Of a DNA stretch of 64,000 bases, positions 35,319-46,300 are shown piece after piece. Position 1 is the first letter of the stretch; each line of letters starts with the position of its first letter. The notes beneath the pieces are model-generated. The model ran no database searches. It was given only the letters and a program-made list of their open reading frames with translations, and was not told the DNA's origin. The position numbers were made by a program, and so were the translations under genes. Source of the stretch: Zygnema cylindricum (lineage: Eukaryota > Streptophyta > Zygnematophyceae > Zygnematales > Zygnemataceae); the NCBI GenBank assembly GCA_037447655.1, contig JBBHKE010001540.1:25943-89942 (forward strand), read 5' to 3'.

Positions 35319-37208
35319 ATGGAGGTCTCAGAGTTTCAGGTTATGGGCCCACCATCTAGGGTGCCTATGTTCGATGGAACAGACTTTACTTATTGGGAGT
35401 TTACAATGGCGGGATTGCTTTTCGAGAAGCACTTATGGGGAATTGTTTCGGGACAAGTGAGATGTCCGCCACCTGGCTTTGGAGGAGCTTGCTATGGAGA
35501 TTCATCGGAGGCTGCCCAGAATATCATCCGGAGCTCAGATGCATCAGAAGGTGAAGGGAAGAATCTTTCTGTGGATGGGGAAATAGGGGAGAAGGAAAAA
35601 GGGACACCTATGGTGAGGGGAGCTAGGCTCTCAGCTATGGTACCACATGTAGGGATTAAAACTGAAGAAAATGACAGAAAAATATGGGAATACAAAAACA
35701 CTATAGCAAAACATCTCATACTTAGATATGTGTCTAAGTCGATAGCTATCACTCTTTTAAGTCTAACCAAGTCTTCAGAGATATGGGAAGTACTAATTCA
35801 GATTTATAAGAGTGAGACTATTCAGAGGCAGCAATTAGTAAAACAGGAAATAGATGCCTATGTTTATAAAGGCGGTAGCATTATAGAGTTTTGCAATGAT
35901 ATTGCTGCGTTATATGTTGAGCTAGCTAGCGCAGGATATGTAGAATCTGAGTTGAGTAAGATTAATACACTACTTATGAAACTCCCAAGTGAGTACGAAA
36001 GCATTATTTATCGTATGCAGGCAATGGATGGCTCCTCATGGACTTGGAGCTTTACCATGGGGATAATTCTTGTGAGGGAAAGCACTTTGGAGCTTCGTAG
36101 GGGAAAGGACAGGGTCAATGCATTTTCAGCTGGTGGTGATTGGCGGAAGTATGATGAGAGGAACGGCGGTGACGAGCGGAAGCATGATGAGAGGAACGGT
36201 GGTGACGAGCGGAAGCGTGATGAGAGGAAGAAAGACAAAGGTAAACCTTATCGGAACTTTGGTGGAAAAAGAGGGAGAGGAAAAGACACGGGAGCTTTGA
36301 AAAAAGGGGTTTGCTTCTTTTGTAGGGAACCAGGTCATTATATGGAGGAATGCCCTTGTTTGGAAAAACTTAGAAGTTGGAATTTGGATGAGGAGGACGA
36401 AGAGGAAGAGGAGAAAGAGGATGAAGAAAAATTGGAGCTTCTTCACATCGGTAGAATGGGGAAGATAGAAAAGTACACAGAAATTAGACGAAGGCAACAG
36501 TGTGCTTTTGGAGGTATAAGGGAAGTAAAGAGAGAGGAGATACTTGAAGAAGTTCAAAATATTGAGGATAGTTTCATAGATATTTTGGAAACAGAAAACT
36601 GGTCGGAAAGGGAGACTTCAACGGATTCCGAGGAAAGGGGAGAATTAATTCTAGAGGGGGTTTTAAAGGATAGGGGAGAAGAGAAATATTTATTGGGAAT
36701 TAAAATAGAAAGTGATAGTGGAAAGAATTCCATGGGAGACAGTGAGGGAAGTTCAGAAAATGGGGTAATTATCATGGATAAAAATATGATTACGGAAGAT
36801 GTAGATCTTATGAGGAACTTAGTGGGGACTAGTGGTTTTTGGGAATATTTGGAGGTGGATGGATTTGACAACACTACTTGGTGTGATGTCTCTTGTGAAG
36901 ATGTGCCTGTAAAAGGGTTATCATCCGGGTATGTGTTGAAGGTTGGGGATGGGGCTGGTTGTTTGAATTTCAAGAGGGAAAGTGGATTTAGTGTGGATGG
37001 AAAAGGGAAGAGGTGGATAAAATCTTTGCTCGGATTTAAGAAAAATGGGATGTTAAATAAAATGTGTGATACAATTATCATTTCAGTTCATTTAATGCAC
37101 TGTGTTAAATACTTAAGTTTTATGAAAGGAAAAGGAAAAAGGAAAAAGAAAAAGAAAAAGGGGAGGGGGTGTTTGTTTACTTGTTTGTGGAAGTTGAAAA
37201 TAGACTAG
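35319..37208 (+). CDS. C1 gag polyprotein fused to RNase H relic (629 aa)
   Basis: Uninterrupted ORF. The ATG lies in the 5' LTR, and residues QVMGPP are encoded by the primer-binding site. The N-terminal half is a copia gag/UBN2-like capsid region (FDGTDFTYWEFTM, LWGIVSGQV, then EIWEVLIQIYKSE and the TLLMKLPSEYESI block). A Gly/Arg/Asp-rich linker has three DERNGGDERK-type repeats. A CCHC zinc knuckle (CFFCREPGHYMEEC, about residues 331-344) follows, then a long Glu-rich spacer. The C-terminus (from about residue 496) aligns with the RNase H region of C2: LMRNLVGTSGFWEYL, TTWCDVSCEDVP, SSGYVLKVG, RWIKSLLG; the AEY catalytic block is missing. It ends in a Lys-rich tail. It would supply particle protein at most. 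Confidence 0.85.
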   Translation: MEVSEFQVMGPPSRVPMFDGTDFTYWEFTMAGLLFEKHLWGIVSGQVRCPPPGFGGACYGDSSEAAQNIIRSSDASEGEGKNLSVDGEIGEKEKGTPMVRGARLSAMVPHVGIKTEENDRKIWEYKNTIAKHLILRYVSKSIAITLLSLTKSSEIWEVLIQIYKSETIQRQQLVKQEIDAYVYKGGSIIEFCNDIAALYVELASAGYVESELSKINTLLMKLPSEYESIIYRMQAMDGSSWTWSFTMGIILVRESTLELRRGKDRVNAFSAGGDWRKYDERNGGDERKHDERNGGDERKRDERKKDKGKPYRNFGGKRGRGKDTGALKKGVCFFCREPGHYMEECPCLEKLRSWNLDEEDEEEEEKEDEEKLELLHIGRMGKIEKYTEIRRRQQCAFGGIREVKREEILEEVQNIEDSFIDILETENWSERETSTDSEERGELILEGVLKDRGEEKYLLGIKIESDSGKNSMGDSEGSSENGVIIMDKNMITEDVDLMRNLVGTSGFWEYLEVDGFDNTTWCDVSCEDVPVKGLSSGYVLKVGDGAGCLNFKRESGFSVDGKGKRWIKSLLGFKKNGMLNKMCDTIIISVHLMHCVKYLSFMKGKGKRKKKKKKGRGCLFTCLWKLKID

Positions 37209-38470
37209 AAAATGAGGGGAGTGTTGATATTTGAGTATTTTATAGGTCTGTATTAGGATAGAAAAAGAGCTGAGGCGGTCTGCCTCTAACTCCCTTTTCC
37301 AAGCTCCCATACTTGTTGTAGTCACTGAAGGCTGGATAGGGAGCTAGAGCCATGGCTGCTTAGGCTCTCTAGAGAAGACAGGGGGTAAATTAGGTAGACT
37401 TACCAAAAGTTAGTTGACGGACCCAGGAATTGATCCTGGTACCTACCGTCCGTCAATCCGCACTAGCCGTTAGCTCTAGCCGTTATGTCTAGAACAGATA
37501 TTACGATATATAGGGTTTGACAAATATATAAATCGTTAAATGTAGATTAATCCGTTTAACGGCTAAATAGATACTTAGTACATAGATACAGTTTAATTTA
37601 GTACGAAGTACGGAATGGGGGGCAGAACGGATACCGCGCATTTGTTTCGATAGCGAAACAAATACCGCGCATTTGTTTCGACAGGGAAACAAATACCGCG
37701 CATTTGTTTCGATAGCGAAACAAATACCGCGCGTCGAATTTCAGCGGCTAGGATTATAGCCGGTTTTGATCGGACGGCCACGATAAGCGCCGCGATCACG
37801 GAAAAGGTATTTTTGGCGTTTTACGGTCTTTGTCACGTCAGGTGACACGTGGCGTGATAACATTGGACTACGGGAATTCCGGAGATTACAGGAACTAATC
37901 TTGATTTGACACGTGTCGACATTTTGGCCATGTCGTACAATGGCCGTACAGAAAATACACTGGCACCTGTACTTTTTTGTACGACACAGTAATTTGATTG
38001 GTGCCGTACTTCAGTAGATAGAGTTTTAGAGAGGGTTTAGGACTTAGAAAATTTTGGGTAGGCAGCTGCCTCTCCTAGAGAGCACCCTGTATAAATGGCA
38101 AACTTTGGCCAGCCATAACTATCAATTTACTTGACCATTTTCAGTGATTCTTTTTGCTGCGGACTCAAGGGAGTCCAGGCTACACAGGGGTGTAGTCGGT
38201 CAGAGTTTTTGTTTGCCAGGGTGGCTGTATTTCTAAGGGAAAGTCAAAGTGGGTGAATGTGTCCAAATCTCATGTTCTAACTTTGCATTCTGTGGTGGAA
38301 CTGAGCACACAGAAAGTGTTATTTCACAGGGGTGAATCTATATTGGGGTTTTGACTGTCAAGGGGTCAGTCACTTGGGTTTATATTAACTTGGAGTCGGC
38401 ACTATCTAGATAAGCTTCTTTTGGATCTGCATACTCTGAGGGCCAATGGAGGTCTCAGAGTTTGAAATAC

Positions 38471-40602
38471 CATAGTTGTTCATAGCTATTAGTGCGAACG
38501 TTTCAATCGCAACGAATTATACGTAACGAACGCATTGAACCTTTTGAACAAATCGTAAAAAATCGTTAATGAATTCCATCCGTACAATTCCGTACAATTA
38601 AAACAAACAAAAATTACATATTTATAAGTCTTCCGTTAAATGAGCGCTAAAAAAATATTATTATTTTAATAAAAATGACACTCCATGTAAGTATCGAAAA
38701 CTCCTTGATCAACTAGTAGCGGAGAATGTAAACTAATCTACGCTAGATCTTTGTCGCACCAAGGTCCAAACGTCCGTAAGGGCACGTTTTTATTAATTTT
38801 CTTGATTTTGCTGTTTCGTTATCAATATTTCATGGCGGCTTCTTTAAAAAAAATTGAAGAAGACGCTCGTACAATTTTCAAACTTACCGCGTGGAAATAG
38901 TGTGACGTATCAACGTCTCTTTTCGAAAATGTCCGTACATTTTTGATGAAGAGACATACAAGTTCTGTGATATGTCTGCTCAGTTCAATGAACAAAAAGT
39001 ACCAATAACTACGACGTATCTTTTCCTCGTATTTGTTGTTTTTGAAAACTTAGTTTCGTGCGTACGGAGCGTTTCGTGCGTACGCGTGTTCGCGTGCGTG
39101 CGCATTTACGCGATGTAGTGTGGAGGTTCGAATAGATTTGTGGATTTGGGGGGTAATTGTACGGATGAATTTAAAGTGACGTAAATGACAAATTAAGTGG
39201 CGCGGAATGCGTAATAGAAATGGACGGCGGATCGCGAAGCGATCCGACATTGAAATATTCGAAGTGTTTGAAAATGTACGTTGGCCGTACGAAATATAAT
39301 GCGACAGGCACATTAATGAAAAGGACGCCGCCGGTACGGCGTATCAATTTTGGACAGTTGTACTTTTATTTGGTCAGCGGCATTTATGGCGAAGTACGTA
39401 GTAACGGTACGGACTAATTTGGATGGTTTGACGAGGTTTCGACAAGTGGATTTTCATGACCACGCGGCGCGACATCAAGGGTGCCGATTAAGAGCGACGG
39501 ACGGCGGATATAGGCCGCCGAGATTTTCTATGTAGTGGTGACGCGAAATCGCGTTAATCACACGATATTTATTTTTGGACGTTCCGGATTGTTTTACAAA
39601 TGATTCGTGGTACACGTGGAAGGCGGATGGCGTCCGCCGATATTTTCAAGGGATTTCATTATCTTTAATGACGTATTATTAGGTGGACCGTACATATGCG
39701 ATGTCGGTTCACTACGTGGATTTATCTACGAGTGACTAAGCAAGTTGTCGTTTATGACGCGTATTTTGCGGACGCGTCGGTGTAAATATTTGGAGCAACA
39801 ATGTTTTGTCTTTTGCGTATTAATAAATTAGTGTTGAATATGACAGGTTTTATTTACGTGATCATTTAGGGTTTAGACAGTTTAATTTGTGTGTCTTTAT
39901 TTGTCGTTTATGCAGACAAGTGTACGCTTACGATTGCTTGACTTTCAGGTGTACGCTTACGATTAATTAATTCTTAGTATGTTATTATGGATATATATAG
40001 GAATGAGCTTGGTTAGGAATTAATCATCAATGCTGGTTAGTAAAGTGGGGACCAAAGATGTAGACTTTTAGGGTTATCGATTAGGTCATGCACTTTGAAT
40101 GATATAATGATTATTTAATTATACTTTGATTATACTTTTGTTTATATGAAATACATTTGTCTTTATTATTTATTTATGTTAACTTATATATGTTTGATAT
40201 GCATTGTTTATGCATTTGTCCTAGGGTTTGTTTATGTCGATTACTCCATCAAACCTTAGATGTTGTCATAGGGTTTATTTATGTTGATTATTCCATGAAA
40301 CCCTAAATGTTGTTGTATGTTAAATGGAGGATGCATTTCAAATGATTGTTCGTCGACCTATTTTTGCTTAGTTTTTTGCATGATAGTTTGGGTGGCTTCT
40401 GCGGTCTATTTTAGACCAAAGAACAACAGTATTTCGTACATTTCCGTAAAGAACCTTACATGTTACGGAAAATATTGTACTTTTCCGGTAAATTGTCAGT
40501 TTCAATTTGCAGTAGACGTTTTTTTTGAGATTTTCAAAATCGTCACGAATTATACGTTTCAATTGTAAAATTTGAAAAAATCGCAAGATTTTAACAACAC
40601 CG
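38471..40602. mobile_element. hAT-like element, family 2, 2.1-kb inverted copy (hAT-B)
   Basis: Left end CATAGTTGTTCA followed by sequence matching the inverted right end of hAT-A. The diverged right end near TCGCAAGATTTTAACAACAC matches the inverted left end. TSD copies in the GTTAANAC series: AATAC before and GTTAAGAC (40603-40610) after. The 1.7-kb centre (about 38640-40395) is absent from the 482-bp copies and contains CGTGCGTACG-rich sequence but no recognisable transposase. It could be an older, longer family member or hold a further insertion. Confidence 0.65.
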
Positions 40603-41908
40603 GTTAAGACCCATATTGTATTGGTCGCAAAATGAAAAAAAATAGTAACAGGGTTGAGTTGCACCTCGTTCGATAGAGAATTAAACGTCATCAGACGGTC
40701 GCTGATCAAAGTAGCGATCAAAGAGGCGATCTAAGAATATCACATGAAAGTCCCATAACACAATTTGCGCCAACCAAAGGCCTACCATAAAAAGCCTACT
40801 TTTGAACTATGGTCATCATCGAATTTAAGATGTACTACATGTTGTCGTTTTGTTAACTTCGACCCACGGTCACGCCAAAAAACGTCATCTTCAAACTTTT
40901 CTTTAAAACACAAGGAAGATGTGCTTCAAAACAAAGAATTTCCGAAAAACAAATAGAAACACGTAGTCGCACGTGTAAAATAAAAATCAAAAAATTTCAA
41001 AAGAATTCAAACGAAGACGAAAAGTGCACGACCCGCTATGTTTTGTCCGTTTGCGTTCAAGTACAACAGAGCAAAGTACACAATTTGTTTGGATTTGTCC
41101 ATTTGCGCCTGGTACGGATTTTATTTCGCCATAGGTCTCAAGATCCGATGCCATTTTACGTCGAGCGGACAAGAGACGCAAAGGCAAACTACATCTTCTT
41201 CAACCGTGAAACAACACAGGTTGGATGGCGGTACGTCTAGAATGTCATGAACTCTGTTGAAAAGAGGTAATTAATAGTTCACTTCCCTATTTAGTTTTGT
41301 TTTAAACAAAGAGAGTAAGGATCAAAGGCGCGCCATGGCTGCCGCCATATTTAGAAAGTGGCAGTTTTTGCAGTTAAGGGTATTTTGGCTAAAATGATGC
41401 CTAAGTCTAGGTTTGAACCCGTGACCTCTAGATTCTTTGTAGCCTAACGCTATTAAGGCGTTACGAAACGATACACGTGACGGGTTTCATAAATATATAA
41501 ATATTAACGAAACAGCTAATTAACAGCAGACTAACCAAAAGGAGCAATTTCTACATGTACGCGAATTTGAACCGTGTAAAATATGTTTTGATCGGACGGC
41601 CGGCATTATAGCCGCCACGCGAAGTGAGCTTTTTGGCGGCATACGGATATAGCGTCACGCGGTGCCACGTGGCGCCACATTATTTGATACCGGAGAAGAT
41701 GGGAGGAGGAACCATGGCTTCCGATATGACAGGTGTCACCTTGTAGACCTTGTCGTACAATAGTTGTACAATAAGTACATCGCCTATTGTACCTTCTTGT
41801 ACTTTATAGTGTTCCTATTGGACTAGGGTTTAATAGTAGGTAGTCGTGAGTAGGCAGACCGAGACTTAGTAATATTTAGGTACCTCTCTCTCTAAGAGAG
41901 CTTGTAAC

Positions 41909-41914
41909 TATAAA
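41909..41914 (+). promoter_or_regulatory. TATA box in C2 5' LTR
   Basis: TATAAA in GTAACTATAAAGGTC, same relative position as in C1, copied at 47216-47221 in the 3' LTR. The gag ATG at 42119 is then about 180 nt into the transcript. Confidence 0.55.
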
Positions 41915-41979
41915 GGTCATCTTTGACCAGCCATAACTTACTACTCGGGTGAGCAAATTCAGTGATTCTTTTTGCGTTT

Positions 41980-42012
41980 GACTCAGGGGAGTCTTGTCCT
42001 CACAAGGGTGAG
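41980..42012 (+). promoter_or_regulatory. twin stem-loop in C2 leader RNA
   Basis: GACTC-AGGG-GAGTC (41980-41993) and CTCAC-AAGG-GTGAG (41999-42012). The second stem differs from C1 on both arms, keeping the pairing and the AGGG/AAGG loop class. Confidence 0.65.
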
Positions 42013-42118
42013 AGTGGTCTGAATATTTGTGTGCCTGGGCGGCGCTTATTCAGCGGGAAAGTAGAAGGGGCAAATATTATCCTAGAGGCTTTACATAGGC
42101 TGCTCATTCTGTGGGTCA

Positions 42119-43357
42119 ATGGAGACCACAGAATTTCAGGTTATGGGCCCACCCTCTAGGGTGCCCATATTTGATGGATCAAACTTTCTTTATTGGGAAA
42201 TGATGATGGAGGGAGAACTATTTGAGAAGCATTTATGGGGCATAGTGTCTGGACAAATTCAATGCCCACCTCCACCTGGGTTTGGAGGGACACATTTTTT
42301 TGGCAACTCCGCCTCTACAGTTGGTAGAACAGCTTCCACCATCACCGAGGATAAAGATGAGGAAGGAGAGGAGATTGTCATGGAAGGAGAAAAGGGAGGA
42401 GTTGCAACTCAAGTGACAGCATTGCCGAAGGTGATACCAGCAGCAGCACCACCAAAAACGGCGACAAGGGTTCAGACCGAAAGATTAGAGTGTGAAAAGT
42501 GGAACTACAAAGACAAGGTTGCTAAGCTCTTAATTCTTAAAAGTGTAGCAAAGAGCATTGCCATTCCCTTTATGCATGTCAAATCTTCATCTCAGATTTG
42601 GATATCACTAGTTAACAAATATAAGAGTGGATCATTGCAGCAACAACAGCTGGCTGAAAATAAGATTACAACTTATACTTATAAAATAGCAAGTATGAAT
42701 AATTATTGCAATGATTTAGGAGCATTATTTGGAGAGTAAGAGAGTGCTGGTAACTCATGGTCCGAGAGACAAAGAGTGAACACATTAATGATGAAACTAC
42801 ATGAAGAGTATGAGAATATCATTAACCGATTGCAAAACATGGGAGATAGCAATAAGAATTGGGATGATATAGTTGGAATGATTTAAGTGAAAGAAAGCAC
42901 CATTGAGCTTAGGAGAGGGAGTCCAAGTGTTGAAGCATTGGCTGCAGGAGCTTATTGGCGGAAGCGTGATGAGGAGAGAGGGAAAGATCCCTATCGAAAC
43001 TTTGGTGGAAGAGGAGAAGGAGGTGGCAGATTTGATAGACAGGGGAGAGGAACTTCTCGAGAAGGATTATATCACTTCTGCAAGAAACCGGGACACTATT
43101 TAAGAGATTGTGTCAAACTTGCAGATCTTCGACTGAAAGATGGTCATGGAACCTCAAGGGATGGAGGAAAGAAAAAGGCTTTCCTGACTCAAGTTCATGA
43201 TGAGGAAATGGAAGGAAAAACTGAACCTGAAGAGGAGCTTGAGGAGCTTCTCCTTAATCCGAAAAACACTGAAAAACATGTTGACATTCCACGGAGACAA
43301 AAGTGTGCTTTCGGAGGTAAAAGGGATCCACCCACGGATGGGTGGATCATAGACTGA
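42119..43357 (+). pseudogene. C2 gag and start of protease, interrupted
   Basis: Gag starts at the LTR-embedded ATG (42119) and reads through the primer site. Conserved blocks are FDGSNFLYWEMMM, LWGIVSGQI, QIWISLVNKYKSG, and the TLMMKLHEEYENI block after the first stop. Stops lie at 42737-42739 (TAA) and near 42885 (TAA). The zinc knuckle has lost its first cysteine (LYHFCKKPGHYLRDC; C1 has a Cys at the aligned position). The frame runs into the protease and ends at TGA 43355-43357, where the active-site Ser of DSGAS should be (D-stop-GAS). Confidence 0.85.
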
Positions 43358-46300
43358 GGGGCTTCAATGCATATGTGCAAAGATAAGTGGTGGTTCACTA
43401 AATTGAGAAAGATCCCAACAGTTGAGATAGAGTACGGAGATGGTAGAGTAGAAACCACAAATCTTGTTGGAACTGTTGACTTTATGGTTCTAGTTGATGG
43501 AAAGGCCTCAATTGTAACACTCTCAGACGTTCTTTACATTCCACAGCTTAGCAAGAACCTAGTCTCAACAGCTTTCCTAGATGAAAAGGAGTTTGAAACA
43601 CGAACTAGGAAAGGAATCTTTACAGCAAGCTTTGATAATGAGGTTTATTTCATAGATGAGTTGGGCAGTCAAGGAATGTTCATAATTGTTCTTTGCAATG
43701 AAAAGAGTGTTCTCTACTCGTTAGCAAGTGAGATGATGCTTTGGCATAAAAGGTTGGGGCATGTGCATCTAGATAGATTAAAAAAAATGAAGAAAAAGGG
43801 AATAGTGGAGGGTATTACTTTTGAGGATGATGAGACCTTTGATGATTGTAGTGGATGTGCCCAAGGGAAGATTCATAGACTTCCATTTCCAAAGGCAACC
43901 ACATTTAGAGAGAGAAAGTATTAGATATAGTTCACACTGATGTTTGGGGACATGCTAGGTATGCTTCACATGGGGGGAAGAGATGGATGTTAACTATCAC
44001 AGATGATTGGTCTCGATACACGAAGGTATACTTTCTCAAACATAAGTCAGAGGTATTAAGATGTTTCAAAGAGTATAAAGTATGGAGTGAAAGCTACATG
44101 AAACCTCAATAAAAGAGATAAGAAGTGATAATGGGAAAGAATACACCTCAAGGGAATTTGAAGAATATCTTAAAGAAGAAGGAATTCATCATGAGAAAAC
44201 AATTCCCTATAATCCGGAACAAAATGGAGTAGCAGAAAAAGTGAATAGAATTTAGAAGATATATCCAGAAGTATGTTAAGTGACAAGAGGATAGGGCTGC
44301 AGTTTTGGGCTGAGTCTATGAACTATGCCAACTTCATCAAAAATAGAGTCCTAACTTCAGCAAATAAATAGGAAACTCCGTATGAGAGGTGGACAGGAAG
44401 AAAGCCTGATTTGTCTAGTTTGAGTGTTCGGAAGTCAAGTTTATAGTTTAGATTCCGATAAGACTAAATGGAAGTTAGAGGGAAGAGGGAAACCAGGATA
44501 TCTTGTAGGATATGATGAGAGCACAAAAGGATACCGAGTGAACGACTTGAAAAAGAGAGATATAATTCTGGAAAAACACATAGTGGTGATGAATGAAGAG
44601 AAGTCCATGATCCATTCAAATATAATAGGGAAGTCAAAATCAGATTTGAAACGGATCAGTTTTCTATTTTTGACTTTGAAAATGAAGACAAGGAAGAGGG
44701 AGAAAAAGAAAAATCTGCAGATCTACCAAAGGAGAAGGAGGAAAGGACAACACCCGAGGCAACGCCACAATACGAAGTGATACCGATGAGGAACTTGATG
44801 AGACACCAGAATTGGAAGATATGGGAGCTGAAAAATCTCCCAAATCGAAACCCAAGGATGCCTTCCATACCGGCGTCCGATTTTGAAAGGGGAAGAAGAA
44901 GTAGTAAACGACTTCAAGAAAGACAAGTAAATAATCAACTCACAAAGATGTCTCACCCACATGAACCTCAAACATACTTAGAGGCCATAAACACTCCAAA
45001 AAGTAGCCAGTGGATCACAACTATAAATGAAAAAATGGCCTCTATCACGGAAGCCAATACATGGGAGTTGGTAGATTGTCCACCGGACCGAAAACCGATC
45101 GGATATAAGTGGGTGTTTAAACTTAAATTAAACCCGGATAATACCATTAAGAGGTACAAAGCTAGGTTAGTTGCAAAAGGTTATACTCAGAAAGAGGGGA
45201 TAAACTACGAAGAAACCTTTGCACCTGTAGTCAGATTTCCTTATGTTAGAATCCTTTTAAGTATAGCCCCAGCGGAGGATATGGAAATCCACCAAGTGGA
45301 TATTAAAACGGCCTTTTTGCACGGAGAGTTGGAAGAAGAAATTTACATGAGGCAACCAAAAGGATTCGTGGAAAGTGGGGAAGAAAACAAAGTTTGCAAA
45401 CTGATAAAATCACTCTATTGGCTTAAGCAAGCCCCGCGACAGTGGAATATAAAGCTCGACGAATTTCTGACTGGTTTGGGGTATATCAGAATTAGTTTAT
45501 ATCACTCTATATATTTATTTGAGGATGAGAATGGAGTGATATTTATTGCTATTTATGTGGATGATTTGTTGGTCTTAAGCAAGTCTTTAGATAAAATTAA
45601 CAAACTAAAACGGAATCTTAGAAGCAGTTTTGATATGAAAGATCTTGGCGAAGCAAAGTACATTTTGGGAATTCAGATGGAGAGAGATAGACGGAATAGA
45701 ATTATAAGACTCATTCAAAAAGAAGCAATCGGTAATATGCTAGAAAAATTTCAAATGGAGAAAGCAAACGAATGTACTACTCCCATGGATTTGAAGAAAG
45801 TGAGTGAGGGGAGTGAAGAGGGAGGAATATTGATCATTAATCATCAGATGGATGAGATAGAAAAAAAAATTATGGAAAATATCCCTTATCGGCAGATTGT
45901 AGGCAGTTTAATTTAATTTATAAACTGTACCCGTCCAGATATAGCTGCAGTTGTAGGTGTCCTTAGTAGAAATCTAAATGAACCAAGAAAGAAGATTGGA
46001 AGGCTGCCAAAAGGGTGATGAGGTATCTGGTGGGGACAAGGGAGTTATGGTTGCATTTGGGAGGGGAGCACACTGATATCACCACTTGGAGTGATGCCAG
46101 TTATGGAGATGTGCCTTTAAGGAGGTGTACGACTGGATATGTGTTGCAAATTGGATCCGGTGCATGTTGTTGGAGTAGCAAGCAACAAAAAGTAGTTGCT
46201 CAGTCCACTATGGAGGCTGAATACATGGCTTCTTGTGCTGCCACCAAAGAATTAATGTGGGTTAAATCTCTTCTTGAAGAACTTGGGTTCATGAAGTCTG

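Larger units (their letters stand above)
34095..38465 (+). mobile_element. Ty1/copia element C1, gag-only non-autonomous
   Basis: LTRs of 1244 bp each at 34095-35338 and 37222-38465, differing by eye at about 8 positions, mostly transitions. TSD AAAAC/AATAC (34090-34094, 38466-38470). LTRs start TGTTGATATT and end GAGTTTCA (5') or GAGTTTGA (3'). The primer site GGTTATGGGCCCACC is at 35339-35353 and the polypurine tract AAAATGAGGGGAG abuts the 3' LTR. Protease, integrase and RT are absent; a single ORF fills the interior. Confidence 0.9.
33521..40811. mobile_element. hAT-like MITE, family 1, split by three nested elements
   Basis: Starts CATAGTTCAAAAGTAGG and ends CCTACTTTTGAACTATG, with a perfect 8-bp TSD GTCATCAT at 33513-33520 and 40812-40819. 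Its own sequence is only 33521-33604 and 40603-40811 (about 290 bp), colinear with the intact copies at 16996 and 57491. The gap holds hAT-A, copia C1 and hAT-B. Confidence 0.85.

Noticed and set aside
36126-37081. Minus-strand ORFs of 143 and 175 residues
   Set aside because: Antisense shadows of the intact C1 gag ORF.
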